Source: Sycobia sp. Sy_11
Lineage: Eukaryota; Arthropoda; Insecta; Hymenoptera; Epichrysomallidae
Direction of reading: 5' to 3'
Assembly: GCA_018907035.1 (NCBI GenBank)
Contig: JACCIC010000178.1
Location: forward strand, 620,001 to 684,000
DNA: 64,000 bases
Shown: one piece after another, positions 31,261 to 41,127 of the stretch
Layout: the number at the start of each line of letters is the position of its first letter
How positions within the stretch are numbered: the stretch's first letter is position 1
Translations under genes and position numbers: made by a program
Notes under the pieces: model-generated
The model's database searches: none
What the model saw: the letters and a program-made list of their open reading frames with translations, nothing else
Told to the model about the DNA's origin: nothing

Positions 31261-32144
31261 CACTTAGTATCAATAAAATCTACAAGCATTTGACGAAAGT
31301 TTTTAATTATATCACATACAAATACATATTTAAAAAAAGGCCACCTAACAATAATAACAACGATGTCTTCCTATAGCTTTGGACCAGGATATAAAAATTT
31401 GTTTAATAAATTTTCTGCTTGATTCTTTTGTAATCCAATAAAGACAACTCTTATGGATTTCCTACCATCCTGCTTAAATACTGGATGATGAGACAAAAAG
31501 AGTCCGTCATCAACGTAGCATTCAGCTCCTGGAAGAAATTTCATATGCCCAAGGTCAACATATTACTACAGCATAAGCTGTACTTCAGCACGAGCAATAA
31601 CATTAGTCGTGTCGTTCAAATCAGATACGGTAATGTTTACTTGTTTAAAGTTTAAAGAAAATATTTTAGCCACATTTTCAGATATGAAGGATTTTTCGGC
31701 GCAGGAACCTAATAAGACTCGAGCCATAGTACGGGCACCTTCTGAGAATTCAAGGACCACTACTGCAGTAGCTAACAACGGTTGATACATCCTTTTATCG
31801 AAGTTGATAGACTGGCTTTCATTTCACATCTCAGAATGAAGCTTCGTATGATGTTTATAACCGCATATATAACAACTAGGTTTTGAGGGACAGTCTTTAA
31901 CTCTATGCTTATAGTTCAGACAATTGAAACAGAGCTTAGATTGTGCTGCATGTTCTTCCCTCTTGGCTGGGACAAGATGTGCGAACTGCTTACAATAGTT
32001 AACAAAATGCGGTGCTTGACAATGGGAACAAGGTATAGCATTAATACTATTATAATGTAAGCGGTCTGAAAATACCGCCCACCTCGAACGAATAATTTCG
32101 TACGATACGTGAAAATCAACGACAATGTTGTAATTCATGAACAT
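31260..32144 (-). pseudogene. BEL/Pao gag zinc fingers, protease and RT start
   Basis: Minus-strand order: gag knuckles at about 32060-31830 (CSHCQAPHFVNYC, CFNCLNYKHRVKDC, CYICGYKHHTKLH); aspartic protease at 31790-31566 (LLATAVVVLEF, then LLGSCAEKSFISE, where DSGS is expected); and, after a deletion, the RT opening at about 31540-31270 (DLGHMKFL, LSHHPVFKQDGRKSIRVVF, YVFVCDIIKNFRQML). The protease active-site aspartate and glycine are lost. The region between protease and RT is deleted. Confidence 0.7.
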
Positions 32145-32147
32145 CTA

Positions 32148-32871
32148 TTAGTTTGACTGTAATGCCAATAGATCAGCTGATGTATTATCATGAACTGGAA
32201 GCAAAATTAATATGTTGACTGTTCGCTCATATTGAGAAGTAGGGGTACGCAATGTCACTACTCTCGTCAATTGATGATTACCAGAATGTAAGACGGCAAT
32301 ACGTCCTAATGGCCATTTTGATGGACGAAGCAAGTAATCTTTGAATAGAAGCAAATCGCCAATCTGAAAGCTATCATTAAGCCTAAGTCACTTGACTCTC
32401 TGTTGTAATTGACCAAGATATTCCTTTTGCCATCTCTGCCAAAAATGATTTTTCATCAGCTGCGTAAACCGACATTTGGAGCAGAGAGTTTGACATTCAT
32501 CAATTTCAACAAATGGCTCAGGGAGTGTTACAATTGGACCACTAATAAGAAAATGACCTGGAGTAATTAAACTCACATCTACGATCTGAACTAAGTGCGT
32601 TCAGTGGTCTAGAATTCAAACACGCCTCGATATCAGCCAAGAGAGCTGAAAATAACTAGAACGGCAATTTTGATTCGCCTATAACTCTGTACAAATATCT
32701 TTTGAAAGATTCAACATTAGCTTCCCAAATACCACCAAAATTAGGGACTCTAGGAAGAAATCAATGAAATGCCATTCCACCTGATCTTGGGCCAGAGTAG
32801 ACGCAATTATTGGTCTTGAAACAGAAGCTTTAGTAAAGAGCTGAATTTCAGCTTCACCATCCCGAGAGGTT
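32148..32871 (-). pseudogene. BEL/Pao integrase, C-terminal part
   Basis: Minus-strand frames: 32576-32388 (LITPGHFLISGPIVTLPEPF, FWQRWQKEYLGQLQQR) and 32354-32148 (LLRPSKWPLGRIAVLHSG, RVVTLRT), the standard C-terminal end of BEL integrase. The domain is split by the Penelope-like insertion at 32872-33790; its N-terminal half lies at 33795-34720. The end of this pol runs straight into a gag of the same orientation (32144) with no LTR between them. Confidence 0.75.
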
Positions 32872-33790
32872 CTGCCATGAATAATGGTTATCCAATTCAA
32901 TTTATTAATAGATTAATTGCTGAGAGATTGTTTGACATGTATAATACTGAAAATAGACATAGTGCAGGAATTGATGTTAACGGAGGCAAAATTATTGTCT
33001 TGCCATATGTTAGAGGATTGTCTGAAAGAATTAAAAGAAATTTTCGGAAATATAACATTCAAATTTTCTTTAAAAATAGCAATAATTTGAGTAGATTGTT
33101 TAATAATTGCAAAGATAGGGATAATTTATGCTTAAAATCAGGAGTTGTTTACAAGATTAATTGCATGGATTGTGATAAATACTATATTGGACAAACAGGT
33201 AGATATTTAAAAAAGAGAATTTATGAGCATAAATATAGTTTACGTAGCTCACATATTACTTCTGGTTTAAAAGAGCATTGTTTAAAGTTTTTACATTCTT
33301 TTGATTTTGTGAATGTGGATATTTTGGAACATGGTATTAATAATAAGTATAAACGGGAGAGTCTTGAAAGTATTCACATTTCCAAGAATCCAAATAATGT
33401 GAATTTAATGTTAGAGTCTGGTAGATTGGACAGTATTTATCATTCCTTATTAAATTGATTGGTTTTGAACAATTTGTGTAGAGGGGGAATTTATATGTAA
33501 TTTACTAAATTTGGTTGTGGGGATGGGTATATATAGATTAGAATATAAGGTTTAGTTTAGTCCCTGATGAGGAGCCGTAGCGAGAATGTAAGCAAGGACA
33601 ATCTGACTGTCATTATAATTTTAATTTAATTTTTAATTTAAATTTTATTTTTTTTATTTTTAATTTTTATTCTATGTTTATTTATTTTTATTTTATTTTT
33701 AGATTGAATTGATTGGACTGTAAGGCCAATAAAAAAATATTTGGTAATTTGTATATGGGCAGTCGACATAAGTACAATTAAATTAACTTT
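32872..33790 (+). mobile_element. Penelope-like element C inserted in BEL integrase
   Basis: A 5'-truncated Penelope-like copy. Coding sequence 32877-33458 is followed by the terminal region with GATTAGAATATAAGG, a broken hammerhead (CTGATGAGGAGCCGTAGCGAG, then a 110-bp deletion relative to element A), the CTGACTGTC motif, the T-rich tract and the GATTGGACTGTAAGGCCAAT tail. BEL integrase sequence resumes on the other side. Confidence 0.8.
32877..33458 (+). CDS. Penelope-like RT thumb/linker plus GIY-YIG endonuclease
   Basis: Open frame of 193 residues. The N-terminal part (YPIQFINRLIAERLF, ILPYVRGLSERIKR) is the thumb/linker of a Penelope polyprotein. It is followed by a complete GIY-YIG domain: GVVYKINCMDCDKYYIGQTG, then RYLKKRIYEHKYSLR. 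The CxxC before YYIG and the following histidines fit the zinc-containing Penelope type. The reverse transcriptase palm is absent (5' truncation). It is the best preserved of the Penelope endonucleases here. Confidence 0.8.
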   Translation: MNNGYPIQFINRLIAERLFDMYNTENRHSAGIDVNGGKIIVLPYVRGLSERIKRNFRKYNIQIFFKNSNNLSRLFNNCKDRDNLCLKSGVVYKINCMDCDKYYIGQTGRYLKKRIYEHKYSLRSSHITSGLKEHCLKFLHSFDFVNVDILEHGINNKYKRESLESIHISKNPNNVNLMLESGRLDSIYHSLLN

Positions 33791-33794
33791 AAAT

Positions 33795-34720
33795 TACTTT
33801 ACAGAGACCTCGACGAGCAGTAAACCTCCGAAAGGCAGCTAAAAATGCTTGTGTGGTAAGATCAGATACTACTTCCACATGAACTGCTTTAACGACCAAA
33901 CATACAAAAACTGACACATACCGTTTAAAGGATTTTTGTCCCCTTTCCGAAGACGCCTTAATCTAAACGGGGCCTGTACAATCGACTCCAGCGTGTTGAA
34001 AGGATCGAGCAGGTCTTGTTCTAATTGCACGAATGGATCCCACCAACTGCTCCTGAGTGCGAGCATTATATCGAACACAGGTGATACGTTGACAAATTAC
34101 TTTTTGAATAATACTTCGAGCATGCATTATTCAATAAGTTCGCTGTACATAGCTTTGCACAATTGTAGCTCCGCCATGTAAAGTACAAACGTGTGCTTTT
34201 CTAATAAGTAAAGCCGTAACATTATGCGTTTTTGATAGAATCACTGGGTACTTCTCTGATTCAGATAAGAAAGAGTTGTGCAATCTACTATCTATTCAAA
34301 GCAAATTGTTAGTACCAATAAAAGGCATTAATTTGCGTAATGGATTTGTTGATGGAAGTTGCTGTCCTGAAGACAAAATTGGAAAAACCCGGCTGTTGGA
34401 CCAATCTAATTAAAGTAGTATTTGTTATTGAGATCTCCTCAGCCGAAAAATAACGTTTTCTTTTCAGCTCTTTAGAAAGTCTCAGATTTCTACGCCAATG
34501 AAGATAATAAACTATAATAGTAACTAATTTATCGAAGGAGGAAAATCGTACAAACCATTCTTCTCAATCCTGATGGTCAATCTTGATGATTGGACGGGCC
34601 ACATGGACTCATCCTCATCCTATATTGACATTTCGTTGTCTGCTTCAGTAAGGCAAATCTGAATGCCAATGCCAGGCATATAAGACTTGAAACTTACTGT
34701 TATAATGTAAGCGGCGCGAA
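33795..34720 (-). pseudogene. BEL/Pao integrase, N-terminal half and preceding linker
   Basis: Minus strand: degenerate pre-integrase sequence (34600-34250), then a zinc-binding-like stretch (LLIRKAHVCTLHGG...), CVRYNARTQEQLVGSIRAIR, FQHAGVDCTGPV with the catalytic-core aspartate, then KRYVSVFVCLVVKAVHVEVV and DLTTQAFLAAFRRFTARRG. Stops are scattered. Joined across the Penelope insertion to 32148-32871. Confidence 0.7.
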
Positions 34721-35159
34721 CATATATATAAATATATAATTAAAATACAAAAATCATGTAATTTTATAAATTTTATAAATAGTATCAAATAATAAATATC
34801 AGCAATATTACTAATATTATAAGGTTAAATTTTTTATAAATTGATTTTTATATATGATAAATTTATTCTAAAGTGGAATGTATTGTAAACGCGATAAATA
34901 AATATTATTTGTGAACTCGACGAAAGGGGCGATTGACGCAAAATTTTTTTCGGTGAATTTTTTTCTTTTTCCGAAAAATCGATTTTCGATTTCTTAAACA
35001 GTGCAATAATATCTGAGTAAAAAGTACTCTATATATATAAATCTATCTTACTATAAATAATTTAACGTAATTTACCTATCGTCACTTCTATAGAAAAAGC
35101 TGCTTCAACACACCGTCCACTTCAAAAATTTGATTATTTCGCCGACTATTTTGCAGAAT
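34721..35159. other. AT-rich spacer
   Basis: Starts after TATAATGTAAGCGG, which also occurs near 32045 in the BEL region. No gene. Confidence 0.45.
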
Positions 35160-35960
35160 AGAATATGTCTCAGGATGACTGCTATAGATAGTTTTGTGTT
35201 GGGGATGTAGAATACGATGTCCAGGTATCCAGGGATGACTTCTACTGGGAGCTTGGTTTTTCAAATGACAGAATACAAATCTCCTCATAGAAGTCGTCCT
35301 GTCATATCTGGGTATCGTCTTCTATCCTCCAAACACACAATTTTGCGTATGAATTATTCAGAGGCACGTGGATATCATATTCTACCGTTTAAACACGAAA
35401 TACCCGTAGAACTCGTCCCGACATATCTGGAAATGATTTTCCACCAACTAAACACGATACCCCCGTAGAAGTCGTTCCAAAACCTCTGAACATCTTATTC
35501 TACCGTTCTGACACGAACCTCCCGATAGAAGTCGTCTTGTTATACCTGGACATCATCTTCTACCGTCAGAACACGAAACTCCCCGTAAAAGTCGTCCCGA
35601 CATACTTGGATATCGTTTGCTATCAACTAAACACGATAAGTGCAGTAGAAGTTCTCCTGACGAAGCTAGATATCGTTTCCTACCGACTAAATACTATACT
35701 TCCCTTAGAAGTCGTTTTAAAACACATGGACATCGTATTCTACCGTTCAATCCTGAAATTATGTGTAGAAGATGTCTCGACGAAGCTAAGCATCGTTTCC
35801 TACCAATTAAATGCAATACTCTCCGTAGAAGTCGTTCGGAAACACTTGCATATTACATTCTATCGTTCGAACATAAAACTCCCTGTAGATATCATCCTGA
35901 GGCACTGAGATATCGTATTCAACCGCCCATACAACATGAATACAACATTTCTCTGTAGAA
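35160..35960. repeat. 60-bp tandem satellite with orientation switch
   Basis: About a dozen degenerate units with the core GTAGAAGTCGTCC, then ACATAC-x-TGGATATCGT, TTCTACC and AACACGAAACT. The right part (about 35280-35960) runs in one direction; the left part (35160-35270) is in reverse complement. Because the period is 60 bp, the plus strand stays open over 35537-35908 with a 20-residue repeat (of the type VVPTYLDIV-x-YQLNT). Stops and divergent units argue for satellite DNA rather than a gene. Confidence 0.75.
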
Positions 35961-35982
35961 GCCATATTTAAAATGTATATGG

Positions 35983-36021
<39 letters not shown>

Positions 36022-36022
36022 A

Positions 36023-36053
<31 letters not shown>

Positions 36054-37732
36054 CTTATTAATTTCAAAAGTAAATAGATTTTCCTGTCAGTAATATAATA
36101 ATGCTTAACAACACAAACCCTCTGTTATAGATTCTATAAAATTAAATGGTTGTAAAAGCCTAAAAATGCAAACCTTTAGGCAGTAAATAGTAGATGGATA
36201 TTATAAAAGAATTATGAAAATGTTAAAAAATTATTAATAAATAACGGAAATTATTTTCAATAAATGATTCTACGAAACTCTTCTCGATATCATCAACGCA
36301 TTGAGAAAATACAATACAATTATTAAAATGGTAATAATACAATACTATTATTAAAATAGGTTGCATTGACATTATTTCAATAATATTTTGAATTTGAATG
36401 CTATTTAACCAGCGAAAAACTTAGTAGAAAATTATTTTTAATAAATTTTTAAAAGATAATTTTACTTTTCAAAGACAATTTTTTCAAAGTGGATATTTTA
36501 ACAATAATTGTAATTGGAAGAAAAAATTTGTAAATGTAAATTGTAATTTTACATTGTAACTTATGAACAAAAGTTTTGCCGTCTTTAGAGAACTTATACG
36601 CAATTAAAGGTTATTTATTAGGATCACTTTAATTAAAACAATAGTTGTTGCAGGTACAAACTATTTAGAAAAATTCATTTGAAGCTTACGGAGTATTATA
36701 ATTTTCACCATTAGAATTTTTTGTTAGTGTAATGGAATACGAAGTTGAAATGTTGCAAAATTGGTATTTAATTCGTTGTTATAGTCTTCCGTGTAATCAG
36801 ATTCATGTAGGTGACATTCAGTATATTATAATTTGCTTTATTTTCTGTAATAAAATCGAGAAAATACTCAATAAGAAATCTAAGTTTATATAAACATGAT
36901 ATTAATTATTTAAGAACATAATATACATAGTACTACACACTGAAAAATAAAGCTAAATGAACATGAGTCAATTTCGTAAAAGTAAAAGTCTATTTATTCT
37001 ATTCAACAAATGTTTATTTAAATTCTATTTATTTGAAACAATAACGTACATATTTAAAACTAACGAATATTTTGTAATTTTGAAACAATGGTGTATTGAA
37101 AATAAAGAGTTAGGTTTATTTAAAGAGCAAAAGATGTTAAAAAACAAATTGAAACAGTAAAATTAAGATTTGTAGTACTGAAGAGTATACCATACCAACC
37201 ATGGTTAAAAAACAAATTGAAACAGTAAAATTAAGATTTGTAGTACTGAAGAGTGTACCATACCAACCATGGTTCAGAGTTTAGAAATTGACAGATTGTT
37301 TTTAGTTCACTGGTATAAATAGTGTTCTTCTATTTTTCTTTAGCTAACAAAACTTAGGAAAGAATGCAACAGACAGGTACTATTTTTAGATGTAAAGATA
37401 ATCAATATTGAATTTATTTACTTTTACAATAGTATTTTAAATAAAAAAGTACTTTAAATAATAAATTACCATATCTTGGGAATAGATTTCAAATAGAATT
37501 AAATTTAAAAAATTTGAAAAAATCATGCTGGTGATCAGAATTACCTCGTTCAATTAGGAGCAAATCCGTCATACATATTTTGAAATCTCTCCTTGTCAAA
37601 TAAAAAATATAATGTTAGGGCTTCCATTTTTGATACAATTAAGAATTACTTTTTCAGAATTTTTGGAGATAGTTGAACTACAAAAAGGGAATCACAGACT
37701 ATATGAAAACATTATATAAATAATCTATTAGT

Positions 37733-37735
<3 letters not shown>
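35961..37735. other. AT-rich spacer with (TA)n
   Basis: (TA)n at about 35982-36053; otherwise AT-rich with no gene. Contains the 68-bp tandem duplication listed separately. Confidence 0.5.
37136..37271. repeat. 68-bp direct tandem duplication
   Basis: 37136-37203 and 37204-37271 are identical except for one A/G difference; a recent local duplication. Confidence 0.9.
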
Positions 37736-37737
<2 letters not shown>

Positions 37738-37786
<49 letters not shown>

Positions 37787-37935
37787 TCCAGAGACACTTG
37801 GACATCGCATTATATCATTCGAACACACAACTGCGTATAGAATTCGTCCTGAGGGAACGGAATATCGTAATCAACCGCCCGTACACGCCAATACAATATT
37901 ACTCAGTAGTAACCATATTTAAAATATGTATATAT
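37738..37935. repeat. Dispersed satellite unit beside (TA)n
   Basis: After a TA run (37738-37782), 37783-37935 matches the end of the 35160-35960 array, including the shared flank CCGCCCGTACA...CAATACAA and CCATATTTAAAAT. The unit and its edge moved together. Confidence 0.65.
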
Positions 37936-38639
37936 AACATGTACAATATAATATACATACAATATATATATATATACTTTTTATATTTCCGTTTTTTCAA
38001 TTAAATACCGTGAATATTTTCGTAGTAATGTTAACTGAAATTCAAGCAAAATATTGGTATGCGCATAGCATATTTTTTAAATAGGCGATATATTTGAAAT
38101 AGGCGATAGACCATATATTTTATTTATATATACATAATTTCGAGGTGTTGGTAAAAAACCCTATTTTGCCATCATTTCTTTTGTTTGAACTAAAAAAAAC
38201 ATAGTCACTTGTCACAATTCTAAAGTTAATAGAATGTATAAAAATAAAAATATAATTTGTCGTCACAAACTATATTCAGTATGATTTGGCATACAAAACC
38301 ATTTTATAAGAGAAGGAGAAAGAAAGACAAAGAGAGAGACAGAGAGAGAGATTTTTCCAAGAAAGAGAAAATAACATTTACAAAAATTAAATGATATCCA
38401 TAAGGTGTGAGAGTAGTGTCAGATTAACCCGAAGAACAAAAAAGGTAATACCTACTAACGTCACACCTTCTTTAGGATACGAAACCCAAAGTTGGATATG
38501 AAAATTCACTTGAGCTGGCCTGGTATTAATACTTTAAGCTGACTACATTGAGTTCATGTTCGTGATTCAAGACGCCACCTAGTGGCCGCTGGTGAAACTA
38601 ACCACTAAAACTGTTAACTTAATTTATTGTTAAAAGTAA
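37936..38639. other. AT-rich spacer with GA-rich run
   Basis: GA-rich stretch at 38308-38352; nothing coding. Confidence 0.5.
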
Positions 38640-38784
38640 AATCATTTTCAAGAAAAACATAGCCTATGTCCTTCCTAAAATAATATAGAATATATATGTC
38701 AAATTTCAGAACAATCGGTTCAGTAGCTTTGTCGGTTATCGCGTACAGACAAAAACACGCTTTGTCTTTATAAATTAGTATGGT
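38640..38784 (+). mobile_element. Possible non-LTR/SINE 3' tail
   Basis: Contains AGCCTATGTCCTTCC, then TTTCAGAACAATCGGTTCAG and TATCGCGTACAGACAAAAAC, a motif series common at the 3' ends of insect RTE-type elements or SINEs that use them. No coding part is seen. Confidence 0.35.
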
Positions 38785-39172
38785 ATTTTAATAATAATAA
38801 AATAATCCTCTAAAATATTCGAATAAATATTTCTTTATGTAACCGTTAATTTTCATCGCAGTTTTTTAATTAAAGAATATATTAGAAACTTATGCATGCA
38901 ATAGTTTTACTTAAAATAAAAAATAATCGGAATAACCATGAAATAAAAATTTTTTATGACAATATTTTTTAAATATTCGTGATTAAAGTATTCAATAATC
39001 AATATTTAAAAAATAATAATTAACAATATCGGTTAGCTAACTATATAATTATTTAAAAAATGAAAAGTACTATTTAATTATGAAATGTGTTTTAAATAAC
39101 TTTATACTTATATAAAAATCAATATATACAAATAAGTTAGATGTATATGTGTGTGTGTGTTCGTACGCAATA

Positions 39173-39209
<37 letters not shown>

Positions 39210-39640
39210 TATATGTGTATTTGAGTGTGTATCCGTGCCCATATACACACGTATAAATAGTTAATACTTATGTTAACGTAACTTACTTGCATATATATTT
39301 TTCGTATATATAGATATTTATTTATGACAACTTTAATAATAAAATAATCCTGTTAAATATTCGAATAAATGTTTCTTTATGTAACCGTTAATTATCATCG
39401 CAGTTTTTTTAATAAAGAATATCTCAGAAACTTATGCATGCAATAGTTTTACTTGCAATAGTTTTACGTGATTAAAGTATCCAATAATCAATATTAAAAA
39501 AATAATATTAATAATATAACGTATATACACTCAAATACATATACAAAGAAAGAGAGAGAGAGAAAGATAATATTGCTTACAAACACACACACACACATCT
39601 AACATATTTGTATATATTGATTTTTATGTTAAAAGCAATT
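38785..39640. repeat. Composite direct and inverted repeats with CT and GT runs
   Basis: 38789-38930 recurs directly at about 39337-39470 (shared TTTCTTTATGTAACCGTTAA and ACTTATGCATGCAATAG). Meanwhile 39110-39230, with its (GT)n and (CT)n, recurs in reverse complement at 39522-39630. The block is thus a direct repeat overlapping a fold-back. Confidence 0.75.
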
Positions 39641-39871
39641 AATAATTAGCAATTAATATTTGTTAAATAAAATAATTATATCTTACCTTTTGTTAGCAAT
39701 AATATTTGAATATTATATAGAATAAGTTGATAAATAAGTAAATTAGTTTAGGAAAGGTGCATGATCGGGCAAATAAATTATACACACGAAATACCTTATA
39801 AATAGTAAAATCATAAGATTTTATTTATGGCATTAAAAAACCTCTCTTGGAAGAAGAGAGGAAAAAAGCCT

Positions 39872-40162
39872 TCAACAAGTAATCACAAAGAAATTATGAT
39901 AATAAGAAATGATCATTTCATTAATTAGCGCTCGCAAAAGTGCACTTATTCTTACCGCTCGCTGTGCCTTACAGAAACGTGGAAGGTACGGTGGTGCAGC
40001 AGTGCGGCCCCGACGTCTCGGAAGATAACCGCCCCTGTTGACCAAAAGGGAGATGAGACTCGCCTTTGTTTTGCACTTCAGAGGAAGATACAACTTCACT
40101 CTACGAGGCAAAGTGCCCAAGTGCACCGCTCGCCCAGCAAACAAATTGACCATGGCACCCAC
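39872..40162 (-). CDS. Arginine/leucine-rich ORF, not recognised
   Basis: 96-residue frame (MGAMVNLFAGRAVHLGTLPR at the start) in an island clearly richer in GC than its surroundings. I recognise no domain; it is strongly basic. The island 39900-40390 may be part of an unrecognised LTR or MITE rather than a gene. Confidence 0.2.
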   Translation of the reverse strand: MGAMVNLFAGRAVHLGTLPRRVKLYLPLKCKTKASLISLLVNRGGYLPRRRGRTAAPPYLPRFCKAQRAVRISALLRALINEMIISYYHNFFVITC

Positions 40163-40390
40163 TTATAACTAATAATATCCTTTTACAAGGAATGTTACAA
40201 AACGAACCAGAGTTAGAAAACTAAACGCACAACAACAGAAACGCAAATACAAAACGAACGGAAAACAGAAAAGCTCCATCGGCCGATAGCTCGTCTCAAA
40301 CGCGAATGAACAATGCATGGCGCGATCGGCCCTCGAGAACCTTTTCTGGCAACACAGGCCAGTTTTTATCGCTGTTGCATTGAATATAAT

Positions 40391-40929
40391 AACACTCCGA
40401 CATAGTGCATATAAATATCTAACATATACATATACATTTTTACGGCGGGACAGTTGAGACTGTATACTATATATTCTAGATTATACTAAAGACTATATAC
40501 TAAAACGTAACGCGAACACCTTTTTTAATATACTATACAAAAGCTAATCGTATTCACTAAGCAGGACACACATACAAAAACTCATTCTAAAAATAAAAAC
40601 TAAATATACTTTAAAAAAATACTAACTGAATAAAATACTAAAAATATAATATATATAATTATAATATAATACAAAATATGTAATATATATCTATAATAAT
40701 TATATGTAAATATAATTATATACATATATACAATAAAATATAAATATCGATCTAAAATATAAATATAAATATAATTGTATTAGTAGCGTCCTCGTACATC
40801 TAGAGATCGCATGCTATTGCAGAAATTTTTCTATCTAGGCCTCCGAATATACATTGTATCTTATATGATTTTCTGAAGGAAAATGTTGAGTAAAAGTCGT
40901 TTCCGTATATCATATAATAGATAGAATAT

Positions 40930-40978
<49 letters not shown>

Positions 40979-41127
40979 AAACCTTGTTATAATAAAGGTC
41001 ACATAGCTTACACGAATAATTGTTATAAATTTCGATCCTTGGATTTGAAATGGACTTATTTGGACTGGACATTATTTTAGACAGCAATTACCCTTTCAAC
41101 TAACAGGACATTATTTTAGACAGCAAT
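40391..41127. other. AT-rich spacer with (TA)n and a 26-bp duplication
   Basis: (TA)n at 40936-40973. GGACATTATTTTAGACAGCA... occurs at 41067-41092 and again at 41106-41131, next to the start of the retrotransposon. Confidence 0.5.

Noticed and set aside
33565..33600. Second hammerhead ribozyme in Penelope element C
   Set aside because: CTGATGAG and half of stem II are present but the GAAAC box is deleted, so it cannot fold.
35160..35960. CRISPR-like regular array
   Set aside because: Units are contiguous, degenerate and without unique spacers; the context is clearly eukaryotic.
35807..36067. Tyr/Ile-rich minus-strand frame
   Set aside because: Translation of a TA microsatellite plus the satellite.
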